Shown here: positions 21,601-33,600 of the stretch, piece after piece
Position numbering within the stretch: the stretch's first letter is position 1
Layout of the letters: each line of letters starts with the position of its first letter
From: Bostrychus sinensis
Taxonomy: Eukaryota > Chordata > Actinopteri > Gobiiformes > Eleotridae
NCBI GenBank assembly: GCA_020698575.1
Contig: CM036243.1
Coordinates: forward strand, 14,437,903 to 14,501,902
Length of the DNA stretch: 64,000 bases
Direction: 5' to 3'
Translations under genes and position numbers: made by a program
Notes under the pieces: generated by a model
Databases searched by the model: none
Told to the model about the DNA's origin: nothing
The model's input: the letters and a program-made list of their open reading frames with translations, nothing else

Positions 21601-24600
21601 GATGAAGCTGGCAGGTATATCGTGGTGTCATCTGCATACATCACGGCTTTGGCATGATCTAAGACAAGAGGAAGGTCATTGGTGAATATTAAAAACAACA
21701 AAGGCCCTAAACAGCTGCCCTGAGGTACCCTACATTGCAATTATTTCAAGAGTGAAAAACTACCATTATAAAACACACATTGTTTTCGATGTGAAAGATA
21801 GCTAGCAAACCACCCTACAGTGTTCAATGAACATTTATAACACTTAAGTTTTTCTAACAATAAGTCAAAAGCAGAACTAAAGTCTAATAAAACTGCTCCA
21901 ATTAGATTATTTTTATCAATAAATTTAAGACAGTCATCTGAGTTAATGTGGTTGCTGTGGAATGACCTTTACAATATGCATGTTGAAATTGAGTAAATAA
22001 GTTATTATCTATAAAGAATTGTTTTACTTGTTCAGTAATTAATTTTTCCAGTATTTTACTGAGTACTGGTAGCAGGCTTATAGGTGTACAGTTTAAGCCG
22101 CTAAGATTCTCTGAAGCATTTTTTTGAATTGGGACAACTTTAGCAATTTTCCAAGCTGCAGGAAAAATGCTTTTTCTAAACTTGCATTGAAAATATGGCA
22201 CACAGGTCCAGCTACACAGTTGGCTACTACTTTTAACAGTTTCCCATCTAATTCATCCTCCAGGTTTATTAATATTTATAAAATTTAGTTGCATTTCCAC
22301 TTGCTTTGTATTTATTTTCTTAAATTCAAAATTGACAATTGTTTTATTCTTTAGAATTTGGTCAGTTCTGTAATCTAGTCCCTTAGATTTATTTATAAAT
22401 ATATCTTGTCTCAATTTAGCTACTTTACCAATGAATACATCATTAAAATAGTTTGCAATCTCACTTGGTTTGGTCAAAAATGTGTTCTTAGTTTCAACAA
22501 AGGCAGGTGTTCGACTGGACTGTTTTCCCAATATGTTGTTTAAGGTTACCCATAATTTCTTCCCATCATTTTGATTTTCCTGTATTCTCCACTGGAAATG
22601 CAACTTTTTCTTTTTCCTGTTCAAACTAGTCACTCTGTTTTGTAGTTTGCAATATGTTTCCCAATCCTCCTTCAGTCCAGTTGTGTTTGCAGTTTTCTTT
22701 GCCACATCTCTCTCTAGCATAAGGCTACGCAATTCTTCATCTATCCATGGTGCTCTTGTACTTCTTACTGTGTATTATTTATGGGAGCATGCCTATTTAC
22801 TACTGGGTATAAAAGGTTTTCAAAAGCCTTTATCTGGATAGTCTTCCCTGTACACATCTGTCCAACATATATTTTCAACTTCATTACAATAGGTTTTCTG
22901 ACAGAAATTTTTATATGACCTTTTATAAACTACAGTAGGTTTTCCTTTGGGTACTTTTGTTTTCCTATTTATAGCCACTAAATTGTGATCACTGCACCCA
23001 ATAGACACAGATATTCCCTTTGTACACATGTCTTTAGTATTTGTAAAGACAAGATCTAAGCAGGTAGATGTTTTTTTACCACAACTGTTTATATGTATTC
23101 TAGTTGGTTGATTTATAACTTGTTCTAAATTACATGCATTAGTGACATTTAAAATTTCCCTTTTTAGATAACAATCTTCAGACATCCAGTTTATATTAAA
23201 ATCACCCATTAAATAAATCTCATACCCCATATCACACACATAATCAATCATTTGGCATAATTCATTAAAATAAGCACTATTTGCACTTGGTGGTCTATAG
23301 CAGCATCAGATAAACACTGGTTTAATAAATGGAAGGTGCACCTGCAACCAGAGTACCTCCACACTGTCAGGCATTAGATCTTTTCTTATCTTTACTGGTA
23401 TATGATTCTGAATATATATAGCAACCCCACCATGTCCATTTCTGTCTTTTCTAAATATATTATAGCCCTGTATCAAGACTGCATCATCAGTGGTACTGTG
23501 GTAGCTGTGTTATATGTGATACAAGCCTGTGACAGAGGCTCACTCTGATCATTGTGACATCAGGTTAACTTTACCAAAATAACCTATTGAGATGTTTGTT
23601 ATATTAGCAGTTATTGCACTCTCCAGAACAACAGAAAATACAGAGCCTGTGACTAGACTAGACCCCAAAAACCACTAGAGAGAGCTAATGTACAAGAAAG
23701 AACCCCAGACTGTCTCAGCTCTGTCTCTGGGGTTAATGCTGCTGTACAGCAGTAGTGTCCTGGGGAGATGTCCACATGGGACACAGGTGACCAAACCGGG
23801 ACAGGCTCATTTGGAAGTAGCCCTAGCGGCCATGCCCCTCATTTGACACGAATTAAACGTCCAATTTGCCTCATTCGCACAAGTGAATTTGCCCTATTTG
23901 TGTGAATTTCACGCGCGAATGATGTGAGTGAATTTAAAATGGTCAATTAGATGCGAATGACACAAATTTGACGCCAGATTTGCGTCCGGTGTGAACATAC
24001 CATAAGTCAGACCTGTTCCCAGTGCATGTTGGACTCTGGCAGGGCTGCCCTCTAACACCGGTTTGGTTAATAATTTTTATGGACAGACTTTCTAGGTGCA
24101 GCCAGGGGCCAGAGGGAGTCAGGTTTGGGGCCCACAGAATTTCATCTCTGCTTTTTGCAGATGATGTTGTCCTGTTGGCTTCATCAAACTAAGACCTTCA
24201 GCATGTGCACTGGGGCGGTTTGCAGCTGAGTGTGAAGCGGCTGGGATGAGAATCAGCACCTCCAAGTTTGAGGCCATGGTTTTCAACCGGAAAAGGGTGG
24301 TTTGCCCTCTCCAGGTTGGTGGAGAGCTCCTGCCTCAAGTGGAGGAGTTTAAGTATCTCGGGGTCTTATTCGCGAGTGAGGGAAGAATGGAGCGTGAGAT
24401 TGACAGGCGGATCGGTGCAGCATCTCCAGTAATGTGGTCGATGTATCGATTTGTTGTGGTGAAGAAGGTCGATCTATGTTCCTACTCTCACCATGAGCTT
24501 TGGGTCCCAGATACAAGCGGCCGAAATGAGTTTCCTCCACAGGGTGGCTGGGCGCTCCCTTAGAGATAGGATGAAGAGTTCAGTTACACGGGAGGAGCTC

Positions 24601-27600
24601 AGAGTAGAGCCGCTGCTCCTCCACATCGAGAGGAGTCAGTTGAGGTGGCTCAGGCATCTGTTCTGGATGCCTCCTGGTCGCCTTCCTGGGGAGGTGTTCC
24701 GGGCATGTCCCACCGGGAGGAGGCCCCGGGGAAGACCTAGGACACGCTGGAGGGACTACGTCTCTTGGCTGGCCTGGGAACGCCTTGGGGTCCCCCCGGT
24801 AGAGCTGGAGGAAGTGTCTGTGGAGAGGGAAGTCTGGGCATCTCTGCTTAAACTACTGCCCCCGCGACCCGACCCCAGATAAAGCGGAAGAAGATAGATG
24901 GATGGACCGTTTTCATTTTTAATTACTAGTGGCATTTGTGAAGTTCATATTAATTTTGCAAGACTTAAATGGGCTCTAAAAGAAAATTTTAGTAGTGCTA
25001 AATGGTGGAAAAAAGAAAATTGGAGATGGAAACAAAAAGAGAGCAGGATAAAGGTAACATTTTTGTTTTTGTTTGTGATTAATTCATTATTTTGCACTCT
25101 TTTATCCATTCCTATTTATTCTTCAAAACTTTTTATTCATTCATTCATTTTCTACCACTTTTTCCCATTAAGGGTCACTGGGTGACTGGAGCCTATCCCA
25201 GTAACTTTGGGCCGTAGGCGGGGTACACCCTGGACAGGGGCCAGCTTGTCGCAGGGCTGACACAGAGACGAACACAGACAGACAACCATTCACTCTCACA
25301 TTCATTCACTAGGGTCAATTTAGAGTCACCAATTCACCTAACACATGCATGTCTTTGGACAGTGGGAGGAAGCCGGAGTATCTGGAGAGAACCCACGGTA
25401 ACATGGGGAGGACATGCAGACTCCACCCAGAGAGTTTGTGTGATGGTGTGTTGGTCGGCCTGGGGCTCGAACCCACGGCCTCCTTGCTAGGAGGTGAGAG
25501 CGCTAACCGCTCTGCCACCCCCCACAAAACTTCTTATTTATTGGTTAATTTGTGATATCAAGAAAAACAACTCTGAGGGAACTCTGAGGCCATAGTGCAA
25601 TGGTGGTCAGTAAGGTTGCTTTAATGGAACAGACATAGCAGACAGAGGTGACAAAGATCCCGCTACTACTGCTCACTCCTACATAGTTTGCAAGTCTGCC
25701 CCCTCTGCCCCCTGTGTGTTCCCCCCTCGAGTGTCTGTGTGTCCTCTCCTCTCTAGTGTCTGTGTCCCAACAGCTTATATAGGATACAGGAGATGTAAAT
25801 GTCCCTGGGTTTACATATAGACTGGTCAAGGATGGACTAAGATTAGCTGGTTAGGGTTCACCTTTCATGCCTAGGAGACAGTGGACACATGTCAGCTAAC
25901 ATCTTATGTCCCAATATGGAAAAGGTCAAAACAACAGGTCACAGCTGCTACATACAAGTCAAGAGAGCAGGAGACATTCAAAAATTCATGATATCAATTT
26001 GCTACAATAGACCTTGTTCAAATAAAGTAGGAAATGCATGATTAATTCATTTCTTATCTTTATTATATTATATACTGTTAATATAAAGGCCTATGTGTAT
26101 GTGTCATTTGGTGGGCCAGAAACAAAATCTTGTTTAGTGCCACCAAAAGCCTAGAGGCCTGTATTTACCTGTAATACTGTTTCCGCCTGAGCAGTGCTGA
26201 TTGAGAAATGAACTAATTGAGTTTAGCTGTTTAGTGCAGTGGCAATGATTTTTTTGTCATCTGACACTTGATCAGTTGCGGAACAATGATTATATCTTAC
26301 TAAAATAAAAAGCGCAGTATTAACACAGTATGTTTTCTGTAATATCAAAAACTTGAGTTAAGACATTTGTATAGTTTTTTCTGCAGCTTTTAATCTCCAC
26401 AGTAAAGTCTAGAGTAGACCAACAGTCTACCAGTCCTATTACATAAACATCTCATGATACTAAATGTTTTATCTTGATTCTTGTAGTGGAATAAAACGAT
26501 TAATTGTACCCACAATTTACTTCAACCTGGAGCCAGCTGAAAGTATTATGTCATCTAAAATGCACCAGAATGCCGGAAATTACATCTGTTTTTCTGGGGG
26601 AGGACCCCCAGACCCCCCTTGCAAACCACAGATTAAAAAGATGACTTGTTTTTGCGATTTATTTATTTATTTTTTTGTTTAACCCCTGCATAGCTTGGTA
26701 CATGTAAATCAAAGAACTCTTATAGTTTTGCTGCAGAAAATTTTATCGATTAGGTCAAGTACTATAATTTATTCTTACTCAAAGAAGCCATTGTGAGGAA
26801 AAAAGAAGTGTTAAAAAATTACCATCGGAGCTCTATTTACGATGCATCGCAAGATAACAACAGCACATCTTGTCCGTAATCCCCATAACTGCAGTAGTTC
26901 AGAGTCAACAGATTAATCCACTTTGCCTTAAGTGAAATGAAAAGAACACAGCACAGGGAATGGCAGGTGAAATACTCCAAGTCTTCATTTTTCGATCCAT
27001 TCTAAATTGTCTGCATTTGCAGCTCCTCACTCCTACCGTGATCAGAGCAGTGTGAATTCCAGTTTTCTCAACACACATTATCCTCTGTGGCACCACACGA
27101 TAGGCCTGCACACTGTTGTCAAAGTAGTTACTTAAGACCAATGTGAATCATCATTTGGCTTCGCCGCACATGATCAAGAATTCTCAATCTGAACACCATA
27201 TTCTACTTTTGACTGCAAACACAGTGGTGGGATCTATTATGGCCATGCATTTGTTTTGCTTGTTTAGGTTATAATTATGATAATGTGGCATAATAATGGG
27301 GCTATATGAAGGACTTGTGGCAGATTTGATTTTAAGCTTCTGTAATGGCTCATTTGTGTTGCTAATAGCAGCGTTTTTTCTTTCAAAGAAAAAACATAAT
27401 ATACAATAAACACTACTAATACAACAGGCCTTGATAAAGCAGGTGTGAGCATGTGAGGTAACAAATGAGTTATGTGTGATTATTCTTGTCATGTTTACTG
27501 GTGTATTCATTACATGCACAAACTCTAGTGTGCTCCACACAAGCGCCATCTGACAGTAGCACAACCAAATCTATTTCTCTTTGGCCATGTCCAATTACTC

Positions 27601-30600
27601 ATTTTGCTTTCATCTTCTGTTGGTGCTCCTTTGTCTCATACAAAGAGAAAAGCTATCTGTCAATCCTTGTTACACAGACATTATTATACTTGACAAATGA
27701 ACTTTATTTTTTTATTTAATTAAAAAAATACATTTTAATAACATTTTCATGAAAGTTTAGTAATAGGCCAAGGAATAAATAATAATAGTTCTCCAGGAAT
27801 GTTTTATCTTTACCAGTCTGTGTATATGCGAGATAGAGCCAGCGTTAACTCCAGCCACAAGGGTCAGTAAAGGAACATTTTAGCGGATTCTTTACTCGAT
27901 ACAAGGACTTGGCGACTCAGTGGATACAGCATTTATCACTGAAGATCCCTTGAATCCTGGTCTAGGCACTATATTTGTGCCACTGCGAGGTAGGGCCTGC
28001 TTCTTCAGTATGCAGATCGGCTAACTTGGTCTGGAGCAGCATAAGCTCTAGTATAAGCTAAGAAAACGTGTCTTTGACCAATCAGTGATGAGAAACCAGC
28101 CAGTGTGATTGAGGAGAACACTGCACAAGAGCACGAGATGAGACGATTATATTTCTCCAAATCTTTCTATTGAATCCTCAGGTTAAACAGACTCTGTAAT
28201 AAAGATTTGAACATTAAAATGTAAACTACTGCACCCTCAGCCCATGTCTGCTTGTTGGTCTTTGCACTACTTGGTATAGGCCTATGTGCCATTAATTCAG
28301 TCTATGGCTGTATACTACTTTTTTTTTTTTTAGTGTTTAGTGTGTGTATCTATGGTTTAGTGTAGTTTCTAGTTGGTATTCAATCACTGTGACATTGACG
28401 TCATTGGTCGTTTTGCCCAGACTCCAGCACCCTGCTAAATGCCCACCATGCTGTGCCTAATAAAAAAAAAAATAATAATAATAATAAAGGTAGCTCTCCT
28501 AGCCTTGATGATTTTAAAAGTAGGTCGTATGCCACCGGTCTAGATAGTATTGTTGCTCAATACTAATGGTAATTTATATTTTGCATATTGATTTTAGCCT
28601 ATTGTTTTTGGTGTATATTGTTGCGTGAGAATTTCATTGCCCCCTCTTTATTTAATATAGATCCCCCATTGCCCCCTCAATGATGTCTGGAGCCACCCCT
28701 GATCCAAAGACACTCATGTTTGGTTTTGTCTGTCAGGGTAGGACAGACATATCTGGGATAAGTTCAACTAGCTTTGGGGCCTTGTGTCAATGTTTAAAAT
28801 CAAACAGTCAACATGCTTGGCCATGTTGTCAATATATTTCTGGGAGACTTTTCTCATGTGAACTATGGCTTAGGTTTGGTTCAATGATTCAAAATGCTCC
28901 AGTGTTTTATTTTTTATTTTATTTTTATTTATTTATTTATTTTTTGTGTTTTTCTGCACTAGAAAAAATAAATTCAAAATCATCTGCATTAAGCCTAAGT
29001 GTTTGCTGAAGACAAGAAGATTATTACATTTGGTAATGTTTTGGATCACTGTCTGGATCAAGGTATTCATCTCCTGGCTATATAGGCTCACACTTCTACA
29101 GTTGTGAAACATAACAATCAGACACAAGAGCTGAGCAATGCAATCACGAAGACAACACAAGTGCACTGCAAAAGAAAACTTTATGGATGGAATTTTGTAA
29201 CTGATAATAGGTATCATTGTAATTCTTGTCTACTACACTAAAAAATGTAGGCTCTGACTGTCACAACACCTTTTCATTTGGGTGGCATTAGCCCTGTAAC
29301 TGACACAAAAACCTTCTTTGGAAACAGCAATGAATGCTCAGACCTGCCTTGAACATTAAAGTGATCTCAGGAATGTGCTTGAGAATGTTTAGATAAAAAC
29401 TTTTTTTTTTTTTAAAGGAGTCAAAGCAACTGAAAAAATATAATTTGTAACTTTAAAAATGAAAATGCTGGTATCACACCCCAATATTAAGCATCAGATA
29501 AATCTAAATATAACAGACATTAGACACTATGGATGTCTGAGACAGGAGCAAATATTTACCATCAGTAGATGACCTGAAGAAGATTAAGTCAGAGTTATTG
29601 GTTAACAAGGTCCAGACAGAACTTGATGTGGCCTTGGTACAGCTGTATCTATCTAGGTGTTGTTGAGGGGATAGTGTTACGTCAGGGCAGGGGTCAGCAA
29701 CTTTTGGGATCCAAAGAGGCAATTATTCCTTAAAATACAAAATTTTAATCTGTAAAGAGCCGCAGCCAATTTTATTGTACAAAAGTGGCTTATAACTGAA
29801 ATATAGTCTGTGGGTGGTCATTAATATTTGAAAACTATAATGAACTGTCTTAAATACTGCACTGACTATCTCACCTAGAGAACTAGAGTTTCATCCTGTA
29901 ACTATTCTTGGTGCTTGTCCGTGGCTCTTCTAATCAGTTGTCTACTAATTCTTTTGTTGCCGCAGGTTGCAGACCCCTGTGCTAGGGATACATACAGTAC
30001 ATGTTATTAGTTTTATGAATAAGAGTATGAATGAAGGTAAGAAAATAAAATCTATTTTAAGTATATAATAGTTATTATACTACTCACCACTAAGTTATAA
30101 ACCAGTCTATTTTAGTAATTGACTAAAATTATGTATTAAAAAAACAGTTGTGTTGTAGTGTTTTCAGTACTGGCAGCCTTACATGACCTACCTAATGACC
30201 CTGCAGGACTGTTTTGCAAGTGAGCCCCACATTTTGCATTTTGGTGTGGTTAATGTCTGGTAACTATGTTGTTGTTGTTGTTATTGTTGTTGTTGTTGTT
30301 GTTGTTGTTGTTTTTAATTGATTTATTGCTTGATTCTATATAAAAAACAACATAAACACGTAAACATAAAAAAACCACACAAAAAAACAAAAAAAACACA
30401 ACCCAACAATGACAAAGCTTATTTGTCTGACAGAAATTAGCTTCTTTCAAATTTATTGGCAGCTTGACTACCTTAGTAGGGTACGGTAGTAGAGTTTTTA
30501 AGATGCACTTTATGTGACAATAGAAAAACCTTTTCAAACCGATTACTGAGAAAATGGTGAGACCTATTCTTGTTCATCTTCCACTTTATCTACCACTGCT

Positions 30601-33600
30601 TTCATAAAACAGTTTTGAGCAAAGGAGCATTTACAAAGAACATGCAGATTTTTAAATTGGTTACCTGTTGTCAAGCTACACAGAGTTACACGTATTTTTC
30701 ATTGTTACAATACTTTGCCATTTTTGTACTTGTCGAAGAAAATTTGAATAAACTTTTTAAACTTTAAAAGTAAGCAAGTGTGTCTACAAAAATGCTTAGT
30801 GTCTCATGCTGGTTTGGTATTTTAGTAATCTCATTCACTGTCAAGATAAAGAAGAGAATTTTGTTCTGTTTTTCCACAAAAAAATATTTGCACTGTTGCA
30901 GCAAGTACTTCCTTCACGAAGGCAAGCAGGGAAATGGGCAGCTTTATTATATGAGCAACTTTGACAAGGGCCAAAGTGAGATGGCAAGATGACTGCTGCT
31001 CTGGGGTTCCTAGCCCTCAGTGGCCAGTATCAGTCAACAATAGTGACAGATGGTGCATGTGGGGAGTGAAGAAGTTGATGCTGGCTCTGATAGAAAAGTG
31101 TCAGAACATATTGTTATGCCTTATTGATATATATAAACTCTCGTGGAAAAAAATCCATTGCATCTTTTCAATAAAGATGAGCAGCGAGGAAAAAAAGTCT
31201 GATATTTTGAAGGCCAAGCAAAACCAAGCCATTTTATTTATATAGGACATTTCAAACAACAGAACATTGCACCAAAGTACTTTAGAAGCAATAAATTACC
31301 CCACTAAGATTCAGTCATATAACATAAGAGTCCAAACAGAGGCCTTGCTGGCAATAATGGTAGAAGCATAAAGCATTTACAGTACACTCTCCCTGCAATG
31401 CAGTAAATGTCTATAATGTGGTACATTTTTCTACAAAACAGTTCACTGGTATTTTCCTTGCTGTATCTTATGGTGTCTTGAATGATGTTCTGTGACCAGA
31501 CATCATGACATTTTGAAAAGCTACGGTAGCCAGTGAGGGTTAGGTTGTCCTTTGAAATGCAACACACAGAAATCTGTGAAATGAAAACACAAAAGTAGAC
31601 AGTTATAAGGAGGAATGTTGTGTCATCCGTGACTGGAAATGTCATTTTGAAAGAAAAAGTCAAGTCTTGTGTGATCATAGATTGATGTGGTCTGTTTGGC
31701 AGCTTTGACACAGCAGGTCCAGTGTACACAAGTTTGTTGCAGTTTTATTTAGTCTGTTCTTTGACCAAAGTTGACATAGTTAAGAGAGTCTGTGAGTATG
31801 TCAGCAAATCACTGACATCAGAAAAAAGCAGAATAGGGAATAGGGAAAATCAAAACAGGGTTAGAGAAATTATATTGACTTATTTTGAACCTTGTTTTGA
31901 TTGTAAAAAAAATGGGTGACTGAGAATCTCCACAGATATACTATATAGATACACTACAGTTACTTCAAAATAATATAGTGCATACCAAACAAAATCATTA
32001 CATGAGTTAAAGTAAAAAATAATTGTGTGTAATGCTTATTAAAGTAAACGCAAAACCCACTGTCACTGTCGCCCCACACTGAGATCATAAAATGCTTTTA
32101 CTAATTTATATATTTTACAAATGTACTTATTCTAAGTAAAAGTATGTTTTAGAAAATGCACTCAGAAAATAATCCACAATATATACTTAATTTACTTAAT
32201 TTGAAATAAATATTATCTTATTACCTTCATTTCCAGCTCTTTCCACAACATGGAGTAAATCAGCATCTTTTAAGCCATCATATGATGCTCGTAAATGAGT
32301 CATAAAGGCACTATATTAACTATATTAAGATCATTTGAAATGTACTTGACGCTTGCATAAAAATAACCTGTGGTCTGATATACTGACGTCTTATGAAAGT
32401 CCTAATATAACTCGTATACACTGAACAAAAATATAAACGCAACACTTTTGCTTTTGCTCCCTTTTTTCATGAGATGAACTCAAAGATCTGAAACTTTTTC
32501 TACATACACAAAATAACCATATCTCTCAAATATTGTTCACAAATCTGTCAAATCTGTGATAGTGAGCACTTCTCCTTTGCCGAGATAATCCATCCCTCCT
32601 CACAGGTGTGCCATATCCAGATGCTGATGAGACAGCATGATTATTGCACAGGTGTGCCTCAGACTGGCCACAATAAAAGGCCACTCTGAAATGTGCAGTT
32701 TAATCACACAGCACAATGCCACAGATGTCGCAAGTTTTGAGGGAGCGTGCAATTGGCATGCTGATGGCAGGAATGTCCACCAGAGCTGTTGCTCGTGAAT
32801 TGAATGTTCATTTCTCTACCATAAGCCGTCTCCAAAGGCGTTTCAGAGAATTTGGCAGTACATCCAACCAGCCTCACAACCGCAGACGACATGTAACCAC
32901 ACCAGCCCAGGACCTCCACATCCAGCATGTTCACCTCCAAGATCGTCTGAGACCAGCCACTCGGACAGCTGCTGAAACAATCGGTTTGCATAACCAAAGA
33001 ATTTCTGCACAAACTGTCAGAAACCGTCTCAGGGAAGCTCATCTGCATGCTCGTTGTCCTTATCGGGGTCTCGACCTGACTCCAGGTCGTCGTCGTAACC
33101 GACTTGAGTGGGCAAATGCTCACATGCGATGGGGCCTGGCACATTGGAGAGGTGTTCTCTTCACGGATGAATCCCGGTTTACACTTTTCTGGGCAGATGG
33201 CAGACAGCGTGTGGGGCGTCGTGTGGGTGAGCGGTTTTCTGATGTCACTGCTGTGGATCGAGTGGCCCATGGTGGCGGCGGGTTATGGTATGGGCAGGCG
33301 CATGTTATGGACGAAGAACACAGATGCATTTTATTGATGGCATTTTGAATGCACAGGGATATCGTGACGAGATCCTGAGGCCCATTGTTGTGCCATACAT
33401 CCAACAACATCACCTCATGTTGCAGCATGATAATGCACGACCCCATGTTGCAAGAATCTGTACACAATTCTTGGAAGCTGAAAACATCCCAGTTCTTGCA
33501 TGGCCAGCATACTTACCAGACATGTCACCCATTGAGCATGTTTGGGATGCTCTGGATCGGCGTATACGACAGCGTGTTCCAGGTCCTACCAATATTCAGC

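Larger units (their letters stand above)
20554..23555 (-). mobile_element. CR1/Rex1-like LINE inside the Harbinger-type element
   Basis: Minus-strand LINE whose 3' end is a CAAA-type tail (20554-20575) preceded by the GGATCC...TCTTCCTGGGG block. Going upstream: RT C-terminal region (20837-21487, LLGAIVDSRLQWSKQIE), RT with YADDTTIYLP (about 21600-21660) and RVPQGSCLGPLLFLIF (21680-21735), RT N-terminal part (21902-22201), a linker region (22253-22732), and the end of an endonuclease domain (22820-23251) with GDFN and SDHNLV motifs. Several frame breaks separate these. The 5' end is truncated near 23555. Clade call rests on domain style only. Confidence 0.8.
19998..24002. mobile_element. Harbinger-type element inserted in the Rex3-like LINE
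   Basis: Terminal inverted repeats of about 34 bases with four mismatches: TGGTACGTTCACACCAGACG on the left, and TGGTATGTTCACACCGGACG from the right on the other strand. The flanks are TAA at 19995-19997 and TAA at 24003-24005. A 3-bp TWA duplication is typical of PIF/Harbinger. Removing the element rejoins the LINE reading. Subterminal arrays of GCGAATGACGCAAATGGCGC-like words (20095-20170) fit this class. No Harbinger transposase is recognisable, so it is non-autonomous; most of its length is an internal LINE. Confidence 0.8.
19740..24905 (+). mobile_element. Rex3-like LINE, interrupted by a 4-kb insertion
   Basis: The left piece (19740-19997) ends in reverse transcriptase sequence SLYEQSKSLVRIAG. 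The right piece resumes at 24003 with KSDLFPVHVGLWQGCPL, then LLFADDVVLLAS (RT active site FADD, about 24148-24185). It continues to the C-terminal RIQAAEMSFLHRVAGRSLRD and LAWERLGVPP blocks and ends in GATAGATGGATGGA (about 24888-24903), the GATG-type tail of Rex3. The GGGCTGCCC stretch at 24043-24051 matches the classic Rex3 RT region. Stops and small deletions (for example near 24465-24520) show it is dead. Confidence 0.85.

Noticed and set aside
27900..27990. Possible tRNA-like SINE head (GGATACAGC, TTGAATCCTGG)
   Set aside because: A and B boxes too weak and no matching body sequence downstream.
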